64,000 bases of DNA, taken from the NCBI RefSeq assembly GCF_026130045.1, contig NZ_JAIBNX010000005.1:55833-119832 (forward strand), read 5' to 3'. Each line of letters opens with the position of its first letter. Position 1 is the stretch's first letter. The notes beneath the pieces are model-generated. The model searched no databases and had not been told where the DNA came from. It saw nothing but the letters and a program-made list of their open reading frames with translations. A program made the translations under genes and the position numbers. Positions 57,957-64,000 of this stretch are shown piece after piece. This DNA comes from Micromonospora sp. CPCC 205371. Its GTDB lineage: Bacteria; Actinomycetota; Actinomycetes; Mycobacteriales; Micromonosporaceae.

Positions 57957-59162
57957 GTGCACGGCGGGTTCGGCGTCTTTGTCGGGTTGGATGTCGGCAA
58001 AGACGGTCACCACGCGGTCGGGCTGGCCCCGGACGGCAAACGACTGCACGACGCGGCACTGCCTAACACCGAGGCGAAACTGCGCGGTCTGTTCGACAAG
58101 CTGGCCCGCCACGGCACGGTCCTGGTGGTGGTCGACCAGCCCGCCTCGATCGGCGCCCTTCCCGTAGCGGTCGCCCGCGCCTGCGGACACCAGGTCGCAT
58201 ACCTGCCCGGCCTGGCGATGCGCCGTATCGCCGACCTGCACCCAGGCACCGCCAAGACCGACGCCCGCGACGCCTACGTCATCGCTGACGCCGCCCGCAC
58301 CCTGCCGCACACGCTGCGCCGGGTCGACACCGGCGACGAGGCCTTGGCCGAGTTGGAGGTGCTGGTCGGCTACGACGATGACCTCGCCGGCGAAGTCACC
58401 CGCATCAGCAACCGCATCCGTGGCCTGCTCACCCAGATCCACCCCGCCCTGGAACGGGTCCTGGGCCCGAAAGTCCAGCATCCGGCCGTGCTGGAGCTGT
58501 TGTCGCGCTGCGGCGGCCCCGCCGGGCTGCGCAAGGCCGGCCGGGCCAAGCTCACCGAAATCGCCAAAACGCGGGCGCCGCGCATGGGCAAACGACTCGT
58601 CGAGCAGATTCTGGCCGCTTTGGACGAGCAGACCGTCGTGGTGCCCGGCACCACCGCGGCCGAGACCATCCTGCCCCGACTGGCCGACAACCTCCGCGAC
58701 CTGCTGCGCCAACGCGACCAAGTCGCCGACGAGGTCGAAAGGATGCTTGATGACCACCCTCTTGCCGAGGTCCTGACCTCGATGCCCGGCATCGGCGTCA
58801 GGACCGCGGCCCGCATCCTGCTCGAAGTCGGCGACGGCGCCGCGTTCCCCACCCCAGGGCATCTGGCCGCCTACGCGGGCCTGGCCCCGGTCACCCGCCG
58901 CTCCGGCAGCTCCATCCGCGGCGAGCACCCGCCCAAAGGCGGCAACAAGCAACTCAAACGCGCCTTCTTCCTCGCCGCGTTCGCCGCCCTCGCCGACCCG
59001 GCCAGCCGGGCCTACTACGACCGCAAACGCGCCGAAGGCAAGAAACACAACGCCGCCCTCATCTGCCTCGCACGCCGCCGCGTCGACGTCCTCCACGCCA
59101 TGCTCCGCACCAAGACCCCCTACCAGCCCAAACCGGCAGACGAACCCCGCCTCGCAGCTTGA
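57957..59162 (+). CDS. IS110-family transposase/recombinase
   Basis: GTG 57957 follows AGGAGG by seven bases and is preferred over GTG 57942; 401 aa. The N-terminal DEDD RuvC-like domain shows VFVGLDVGKDGHHAVGL (first Asp), VVVVDQPASIGALPVAVARA and TAKTDARDAYVIADAARTL (last Asp pair). A coiled-coil spacer follows, and the C-terminal Transposase_20 domain has SMPGIGVRTAARILLEVGD, YAGLAPVTRRSGSSIRGE with the nucleophilic Ser region, and NKQLKRAFFLAAFAAL. It recombines donor and target DNA guided by a bridge RNA in this family. The gene is intact and looks functional. Confidence 0.95.
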   Translation: MHGGFGVFVGLDVGKDGHHAVGLAPDGKRLHDAALPNTEAKLRGLFDKLARHGTVLVVVDQPASIGALPVAVARACGHQVAYLPGLAMRRIADLHPGTAKTDARDAYVIADAARTLPHTLRRVDTGDEALAELEVLVGYDDDLAGEVTRISNRIRGLLTQIHPALERVLGPKVQHPAVLELLSRCGGPAGLRKAGRAKLTEIAKTRAPRMGKRLVEQILAALDEQTVVVPGTTAAETILPRLADNLRDLLRQRDQVADEVERMLDDHPLAEVLTSMPGIGVRTAARILLEVGDGAAFPTPGHLAAYAGLAPVTRRSGSSIRGEHPPKGGNKQLKRAFFLAAFAALADPASRAYYDRKRAEGKKHNAALICLARRRVDVLHAMLRTKTPYQPKPADEPRLAA

Positions 59163-59238
59163 CAAAACCCATAGGGACACCCCCCGCGCGGCGGGGCCGC
59201 GCCCCGCGCACCGCGCGGCGGGTGCCGCTCTCCCCGCC

Positions 59239-59295
59239 GATCAAGGGCGAACGCACGTGGTTCGATCTCTTTTTCGCGTGCATTTGCCCTTGATC
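59239..59295. terminator. Long hairpin downstream of the IS
   Basis: GATCAAGGGC (59239-59248) pairs with GCCCTTGATC (59286-59295). The stem continues with one mismatch through GAACGCACG/CGTGCATTT, and a T5 run lies in the loop. It separates the IS110 element from the epimerase gene and is probably a terminator working in both directions. Confidence 0.5.
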
Positions 59296-59389
59296 GATGG
59301 GATTCTCCTTGATCGAGACGCCGCCCGATCCCACCTCGCGGGCGGCGCGCGGCGCCCGGACGGGATCGACCGCCGCCTACGGTTGGGCC

Positions 59390-60382
59390 ATGGACGCACC
59401 CAAGGTTCTGTTCATCGGCGGCAGCGGCATCATCAGCTCCGCGTGCTCGCGGCTCGCCGTCGAGCGCGGCATCGACCTGTACCTGCTCAAGCGGAGCACC
59501 GACGGCCCACGCCCGGTCCCCGACGAGGCCACCTTCCTGCGGGCGGACATCCGCGACCCAGCCTCGGTCAAGGAGGCGATCGGCGACCTCGAGTTCGACG
59601 CGGTGGTCGACTGGGTCGCGTTCACGCCGCAGCACGTGCGGACCGACATCGACCTGTTTCGGGACCGCACGCGCCAGTACGTCTTCATCAGCTCGGCCTC
59701 CGCCTACCAGACGCCGCCGGCCAGGATGCCGGTCGCGGAGTCAACTCCGCTACGAAACCCGTTCTGGCGCTACTCCCGCGACAAGATCGCCTGCGAGGAC
59801 CTGCTGGTCACCGCGTACCGCGACGAGGGCCTACCCATCACCATCGTGCGCCCGTCCCACACGTACGACCGCACGCTCGTGCCCTTCGACGGCGGCTGGA
59901 CGGTGATGGCGCGGATGCGTCAGGGCAAGGAGATCGTCGTACACGGTGACGGAACGTCACTGTGGACACTCACCCACCACGAAGACTTCGCGAAGGGCTT
60001 CGTGCCGCTGCTGGGCCACCCCCGCACGATCGGCGAGGCCTTCCACATCACCTCCGGCGACGTGCTGACCTGGAACCAGATCGCCGAGACGCTCGCGGCC
60101 GCGTTGGGCGTCGAGCCCCGCATCGTGCACGTACCGTCCGACGCGATCGCCGCCGCCGATCCGGAGTGGGGCGCAGCCCTGCTCGGCGACAAAGCCCACT
60201 CCTTGATCTTCGACAACGCCAAACTGCGCTCGGTCGTACCGGACTTCATCGCGACGATCCCCTTCGAGCGAGGCGCCCGCGAGATCGTGGCCTGGCACGA
60301 GGCGGACCCCGCGCGGCAGGTCGTCGACGAGCGCTTCGACACCCTGATGGATCGGCTCGTCACAGCCTGGCGGGTGGGTTAG
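59390..60382 (+). CDS. NAD-dependent epimerase/dehydratase (extended SDR)
   Basis: ATG 59390; 330 aa. The Rossmann start KVLFIGGSGIISSACSRLAV (G-x-x-G-x-x-S variant of GxxGxxG) is followed by FLRADIRDPASVKEAIGD. FDAVVDWVAFTPQHVRTDI, then VFISSASAYQTP, supply the catalytic Ser region. YSRDKIACEDLLVTAY has Y-x3-K, and RPSHTYD is the conserved family motif. It probably modifies a nucleotide sugar or related substrate; the specificity is unknown. Its stop overlaps the convergent membrane-protein stop by 4 bases. This marks the return to ordinary chromosomal genes. Confidence 0.88.
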   Translation: MDAPKVLFIGGSGIISSACSRLAVERGIDLYLLKRSTDGPRPVPDEATFLRADIRDPASVKEAIGDLEFDAVVDWVAFTPQHVRTDIDLFRDRTRQYVFISSASAYQTPPARMPVAESTPLRNPFWRYSRDKIACEDLLVTAYRDEGLPITIVRPSHTYDRTLVPFDGGWTVMARMRQGKEIVVHGDGTSLWTLTHHEDFAKGFVPLLGHPRTIGEAFHITSGDVLTWNQIAETLAAALGVEPRIVHVPSDAIAAADPEWGAALLGDKAHSLIFDNAKLRSVVPDFIATIPFERGAREIVAWHEADPARQVVDERFDTLMDRLVTAWRVG

Positions 60383-62100
60383 CGGATGGGATGCGTGGGG
60401 CGGTAGATGCGATAGCCGGCCACGTCGGTGATTTCGGCTGGCACGCCGCGCTCGGCCAGGCGCTGGGCGACGGCGCGCTCGTGGACCGAGCCGATTGGCA
60501 GAACGTACGCCGGGTTGACGGTCGCTTCGAGGATGGCACGGTACGGCAGGTAGCGGTCGTGGCCGGGCTCCAGGTCGTCGTGCAGCGTCGCGCAGACCAC
60601 GCCCTCGTCGGTGGCGAACGCGAGCCGGTTACAGGTCCAGTACTCGGTGTAGATGCGGTTCAGGCTCAGATCACGCAGCGCGTCGATCAGGGCGCGTTCC
60701 TCGCGGGCCACCACCTGCCCCCGAGGCGCGTCGCGGAGGAGCGCGACGGTCGGCGCGACCATCGACGCGGCCATGACCGCCACCATCGCGGCGCCGGCCA
60801 GAGCTCGGGGATTCCAGCGTGAGCCTGAGCGCCGGAGCCGCCCCGCGGCCGTCCATAGTGGCCAGAGCACGGCCGGCAGGGAGACGAGCAGCGGTGTCAG
60901 GTACCGCACGCTGGTGGTCGGGGTGAGGCCGGCGGCGTCGCTGCGCACGTACGCGAACAGCGTCAGCGCCGCCGCGGCGACCAGCGCCAGCCGACCGGCC
61001 TGGCGGATCGGCTCACCGCGACCATCCGCGCCGCGGGCCACTCGATCGCCCGCGGAGCGAAGGCCCGGAGCGTCGGCGGAGCGCACCGCAGAACGCAAGG
61101 CCGCGATCGCGAGGCCGCCCGCTAGGAGTAGCAGCATCGGGTACGCCGCGCCGAGCGCCAATGGCCAGCCCTCGCACGTGCCCGGTCCGCATAGGCCGGT
61201 GCCGAGCGGTACGCCGAGAAACAGTCCACCGTAGACACGGTCCCAGACCGAAGCCTGCCCGCCACCGCTCAGGTGCAGCATCGTGTCGAGGCTCTCCGCC
61301 GCAACGCCCAGCCGGAGGTGATGCAGGATCGACGGGGCCGCCCCGACGAACACTCCGGCCGCGAGGACCACAGCCGGCCAGCCGAGCAGTTGGCGGCGGC
61401 AGCCGAACAGGAGCACCACGCCGGCGGCGGCCACGTACGGCAGGATGAGCCAGTCGACCCACAGCGCTAGCCCGGCCAGGGCGCCCCAGCCCGCGTACCC
61501 GATGAGCCGGTGCCAGGCGGTCCTGCCGCCGCCGCTGCCCAGCCAGACCGCGACGAGCAGCGCGCCGGCGCCTATGGGCTTGATTTCCGGATACCCGCCG
61601 CCCGCGGAGATCTGGCTGTGGATGACGGCGTCCGAGCCGATCGCCAGCAGCCCCACGACGAACACGGCGAACCACCGGCTGTAGAGCCGGCTGGCCAGGC
61701 CGTACATGACGTAGCAGAAGACCACGTACACCGGCAGCAGCGGCAGGCGCAGGGCCACAGAGGACGGTTCGAACAGGACGAACAATGGTGCCGCGAGATA
61801 GGCCTCCAGCGTGCCCATGTAGTGCTGACCGTAGAAGAACGCCGGATAATGGCGGCCCTCGGCGATGTGCATGGCCGCCAGGCCCATCGTCGCCTCGTCG
61901 CTGTTCGTCGGCGGCATGCCCGACAGGATCAGGTACAGCCGGTAGCCGACCCCTATCGACACGAGCGCGGCGACAACGCGCCCGGGACGCACGCGTCGCG
62001 CGCGTCCGGCTCCGGTCGTCGGGCGGGCCATCAGGGTAGCGGTCATCGCCAGCACCATCCACAATGGTGAGTCGCGGGTGCCGGACCCGCGCGAGGGCAT
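60379..62100 (-). CDS. Polytopic membrane protein, GT-C/ArnT-like glycosyltransferase
   Basis: 573 aa with about ten hydrophobic segments. Start 62100 is the longest; ATGs at 62058 and 62046 are alternatives, as the first ~20 residues are not conserved-looking. Near the N-terminus, after the first membrane helix, lies MPPTNSDEATMGLAAMHIAE, with the acidic D-E pair typical of the first external loop of GT-C enzymes (PMT/ArnT/GT39). FFYGQHYMGTLEAYLAAP follows. The C-terminal ~100 residues are soluble (LIDALRDLSLNRIYTEYW). It probably transfers sugar from a lipid-linked donor at the membrane; substrate unknown. Confidence 0.75.
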   Translation of the reverse strand: MPSRGSGTRDSPLWMVLAMTATLMARPTTGAGRARRVRPGRVVAALVSIGVGYRLYLILSGMPPTNSDEATMGLAAMHIAEGRHYPAFFYGQHYMGTLEAYLAAPLFVLFEPSSVALRLPLLPVYVVFCYVMYGLASRLYSRWFAVFVVGLLAIGSDAVIHSQISAGGGYPEIKPIGAGALLVAVWLGSGGGRTAWHRLIGYAGWGALAGLALWVDWLILPYVAAAGVVLLFGCRRQLLGWPAVVLAAGVFVGAAPSILHHLRLGVAAESLDTMLHLSGGGQASVWDRVYGGLFLGVPLGTGLCGPGTCEGWPLALGAAYPMLLLLAGGLAIAALRSAVRSADAPGLRSAGDRVARGADGRGEPIRQAGRLALVAAAALTLFAYVRSDAAGLTPTTSVRYLTPLLVSLPAVLWPLWTAAGRLRRSGSRWNPRALAGAAMVAVMAASMVAPTVALLRDAPRGQVVAREERALIDALRDLSLNRIYTEYWTCNRLAFATDEGVVCATLHDDLEPGHDRYLPYRAILEATVNPAYVLPIGSVHERAVAQRLAERGVPAEITDVAGYRIYRPTHPIR

Positions 62101-62219
62101 GGCGCATCGCCCGGCGTCCTGCCGGGTCGAGGCGCGTCAGGGGAAGCGCGGCGGTGCCGTCCTCCCCCTCGTGTGGCCGCTATTGAGTAAGACCCGCCGC
62201 GGCCCCGAAAGGTTGAGGG

Positions 62220-63086
62220 CTATTCCGCGGAGGCCTCGGCGAGAGCCGTCAGTAAGGCGGTGGTCGCGGGCGGGTCCGGTGGCTCGCCATACGTCGCCGC
62301 GTACACGTGCCGGCGCGATCCGGGCAGCTCGCTCGCGACGATGTCCTTGGCGCGGTGGGCGCGCAGCGCCAAGCCGGGCATGATGGTGGCGCCCAGGCCG
62401 TTCGCGACGAGGGTCTGCATCACGACCATGTCGTCGGATGTGTACCCGATGCGCGGCTCGAAGCCTTCCTCAGCGCACAGCGCCAGCAGGTGGCTGCGGC
62501 ACCGCTCACAGCCGGCTATCCACGTGTCGTCGCGCAGTGTCGACAGTGCACGGACGCGGCGGGTGGACAGCACGTACACCGGATCGTCGAGCAGGTGGTG
62601 CAGGCGTACCCCGTCGGGCTCGGGTTCGGTCTCGTCGTACCGGAAGATGACCGCGACGTCGATCGCGCCCGCGCGCAGCAGTTCCAGCGCCTCGGGCGGG
62701 TGCGTGTCGACGAGGCTGACCCGCAGACCGGGGTTTCTGCTCGCGAGCGCCGCCACCGCCCGCGGCACCAGCGACCCGATGACGGAGGAGAAGCCGGCCA
62801 GGCGTACCCGTCCGGCGGTGAGCCCGACGTGGGCGGCGAGCTCCGCGTCGGCCGCGTCGATCCGGCCGATGATCTCGGCGGCGCGGTCGGCCAGCAGCTG
62901 CCCTGCCTGGGTGAGCCGGATGCCACGCCCGACCCGCTGGACCAGCCTGGCACCGGTCTCGGCCTCCAGCCGCGCGAGGTGGTGGCTGACCGTCGGCTGC
63001 GAGTAGTGCAGCGCCTGTGCCGCCGCGGTGACTGATCCGTGCCGCGCGAGGGCGTCGAGGACGCGCAGCCGGGTGACGTCGAGCAT
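62220..63086 (-). CDS. LysR-family transcriptional regulator
   Basis: 288 aa from ATG 63086. The winged HTH LDVTRLRVLDALARHGSVTA, AAQALHYSQPTVSHHLARLE is unmistakable. The effector-binding domain begins about residue 90 (GRVRLAGFSSVIGSLVPRAV; VSLVDTHPPEALELLRAGAI; LVANGLGATIMPGLALR). It is divergent from the cysteine-dioxygenase-like gene with a 74-base gap, the usual arrangement for a LysR regulator and its target. Confidence 0.93.
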   Translation of the reverse strand: MLDVTRLRVLDALARHGSVTAAAQALHYSQPTVSHHLARLEAETGARLVQRVGRGIRLTQAGQLLADRAAEIIGRIDAADAELAAHVGLTAGRVRLAGFSSVIGSLVPRAVAALASRNPGLRVSLVDTHPPEALELLRAGAIDVAVIFRYDETEPEPDGVRLHHLLDDPVYVLSTRRVRALSTLRDDTWIAGCERCRSHLLALCAEEGFEPRIGYTSDDMVVMQTLVANGLGATIMPGLALRAHRAKDIVASELPGSRRHVYAATYGEPPDPPATTALLTALAEASAE

Positions 63087-63160
63087 TCATCGAGCATATC
63101 TATGGATTGGCACGAAGACTCGCATTAGACATATGAGAGAGCCGGGCGCAGGCTCGAAGC
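63087..63160. promoter_or_regulatory. Divergent LysR/thiol dioxygenase control region
   Basis: This AT-richer 74-base gap carries GCATATC near 63092 and GACATATG near 63128, an ATAT-centred dyad of the T-N11-A kind that LysR proteins bind. No clean -35/-10 pair is evident by eye. Position is the main argument. Confidence 0.35.
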
Positions 63161-63655
63161 ATGACCACGACACAGATTCGCCCCACCACCGAACTGACCG
63201 CTCTGATCGACGGCGTCCGCACCGCCATTGCCGCGCACGCCGACTGGTCCGGCACCGCGCAGCTGGTCGCCCAGCAGCTGCGCCGGCACCTGCCCAGCCC
63301 GGACGTCGTGGACACCGACGAGTCCGGCGGTTACCAGATCCTGCACGTCGAGCCCGACGGGTCCTTCTCGATCATCGGCCTCGTGTGGCGGCCCGGCCAG
63401 ATCACCCGGATCCACGACCACCTGACCTGGTGCGTGTTCGGCGTCCTCCAGGGGGTCGAGCGCGAGGAGCTGTTCGACGCCGACCTCAACCTGATCGGAG
63501 TCAGCGACAACCTCGCCGGTGACGTGAGCGGGTTCGCGCCGCCCGGCGACATCCACCGCGTCCACAACACGGCCGGCACGACCGCGATCTCGATTCACAT
63601 CTACGGCACCGACGTGACGCGCGTCGGTTCCAGCGTCCGGCGGTACTACGACTGA
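63161..63655 (+). CDS. Cysteine dioxygenase-type (thiol dioxygenase) cupin protein
   Basis: 164 aa from ATG 63161. Cupin motif 1, GQITRIHDHLTWCVFGVLQG, has the H-x-H iron ligands and a Cys at the place of the Cys-Tyr crosslink in cysteine dioxygenases. Motif 2, APPGDIHRVHN, supplies the third His. It should oxidise the thiol of cysteine or a related compound (for example 3-mercaptopropionate) to the sulfinate with O2 and Fe(II). It is regulated in all likelihood by the adjacent LysR protein. Confidence 0.85.
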   Translation: MTTTQIRPTTELTALIDGVRTAIAAHADWSGTAQLVAQQLRRHLPSPDVVDTDESGGYQILHVEPDGSFSIIGLVWRPGQITRIHDHLTWCVFGVLQGVEREELFDADLNLIGVSDNLAGDVSGFAPPGDIHRVHNTAGTTAISIHIYGTDVTRVGSSVRRYYD

Positions 63656-63727
63656 GCGTGCGTGTGACGCGGCTACCGTCCCACCCAGTCAAACAGGTGG
63701 GAAGCCACCGGATGACAGGAGTGAACC

Positions 63728-63973
63728 GTGCACGACAGCCTGCGAACGCTCTTCGACCGAGCACTCGTCGATGAGCCCCCGCAGCCTCCGGGGGAGCTCG
63801 CTCGCGAGGCCATGGCCAGCGGGAGGCGCCTGCGCGGCCGGCGCCGCATGCTGGCGGGCGGCGGTGCGGCGGGAGTGGCAACCGCGCTCGTGGCCGTGAT
63901 CGCGATGAGCGCGGCTCGGACGCCGGCGCCCGTGCCGGCTGACGCGGGGGCCATGGCGATGAGGCCGGCCTGA
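63728..63973 (+). CDS. Small single-pass membrane protein, 81 aa
   Basis: GTG 63728 after AGGAG. A charged cytoplasmic part (LRTLFDRALVDEPPQPPGEL, SGRRLRGRRRM) leads to one hydrophobic segment, LAGGGAAGVATALVAVIAMS, and a short Ala/Pro tail. The layout (Arg-rich, then one helix) resembles the N-terminal part of the anti-sigma or CU044-type membrane proteins of actinomycetes, but here it stops after the helix. Function unknown. Confidence 0.6.
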   Translation: MHDSLRTLFDRALVDEPPQPPGELAREAMASGRRLRGRRRMLAGGGAAGVATALVAVIAMSAARTPAPVPADAGAMAMRPA

Positions 63974-64000
63974 AGGCGGAGGGCCAGCGGGCTTAGGGAG

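Larger units (their letters stand above)
57700..59180 (+). mobile_element. IS110-family insertion sequence
   Basis: A single DEDD-type recombinase gene is preceded by ~280 bases of structured non-coding DNA and followed by ~20 bases. IS110 elements lack terminal inverted repeats and make no target duplication, so the exact ends cannot be fixed. The right end probably lies near ATAGGGAC (59171-59178), and the left end near the C-run and GTTACC at 57710-57726. It sits directly behind the dead toxin-antitoxin pair. Confidence 0.65.

Noticed and set aside
57606..59180. 524-codon minus-strand frame opposite the IS110 transposase
   Set aside because: Shadow of the transposase gene; no motif and no start context.

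Overview
The window is high-GC DNA with many GTG/TTG starts, ATGA-coupled operons and helix-turn-helix/DUF5753 regulators. This points to an actinomycete chromosome, most likely Micromonosporaceae or a close relative; the assignment is inferred from gene content and cannot be proven here. Almost all of it is accessory DNA. Broken integrase pieces, an IS110 element, decayed genes and one defence-type gene after another mark it as a genomic/defence island. Ordinary chromosomal genes return only after about 59.3 kb.

Layout. 0-12.5 kb is an integration-scarred region. It holds a frameshifted tyrosine recombinase C-terminus, a GNAT enzyme coupled to a 1037-aa protein (XRE helix-turn-helix, P-loop NTPase, HEAT-like repeats and a HUMPS/OMP-decarboxylase-like barrel), a DUF5753 regulator with two small partners, a tight four-gene metabolic cassette (nucleoside kinase, MDR dehydrogenase, DegT aminotransferase, NUDIX), a truncated P-loop kinase and an N-terminal recombinase remnant.

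12.5-37 kb is the most striking locus. One minus-strand operon of eight genes reads, in order of transcription, N6-adenine methylase with its own HTH and S-like tail, Ser/Thr kinase, SNF2 helicase, 1637-aa Eco57I/PglX-like methylase, 2137-aa DEAD helicase with DUF1998, RelE-like/UvrD fusion helicase, second Ser/Thr kinase, HelD-like helicase. Five of these junctions are ATGA or near-abutting. A TIGR04141/DUF6119-family gene is divergently transcribed from a symmetric promoter. The parts recall DISARM class 1 (SNF2 plus methylase), Druantia (DUF1998 giant helicase) and the kinase/methylase logic of BREX/Pgl and MADS, but I know of no described system with this set and order. I regard it as the best candidate for an undescribed composite defence system.

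37-57 kb holds further defence modules: a single-chain restriction-modification enzyme (type ISP/IIG-like), a GmrSD-type DUF262-HNH protein, a TIR protein, a 720-aa protein with a C-terminal PD-(D/E)XK nuclease, a HEPN-like hypothetical, a 1655-aa STAND NTPase with a nuclease-like N-terminus, an Abi_C-type gene (apparently frameshifted), an Mrr-like nuclease (also apparently frameshifted) and an EVE-DUF3883-like modified-base reader. The part from 44 to 56.7 kb lies between two direct copies of an 89-bp sequence (85% identical) that also carry tRNA-like T-arm remnants, so it may be a mobile cassette.

57-59.3 kb: a decayed BrnT-like toxin/RHH antitoxin pair (antitoxin with an in-frame TAG), then an IS110-family element whose upstream non-coding region folds like a bridge RNA. 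59.3-64 kb looks like the ordinary chromosome: an SDR epimerase, a polytopic glycosyltransferase-like membrane protein, a LysR regulator divergent from a cysteine-dioxygenase-like enzyme, and a small single-pass membrane protein.
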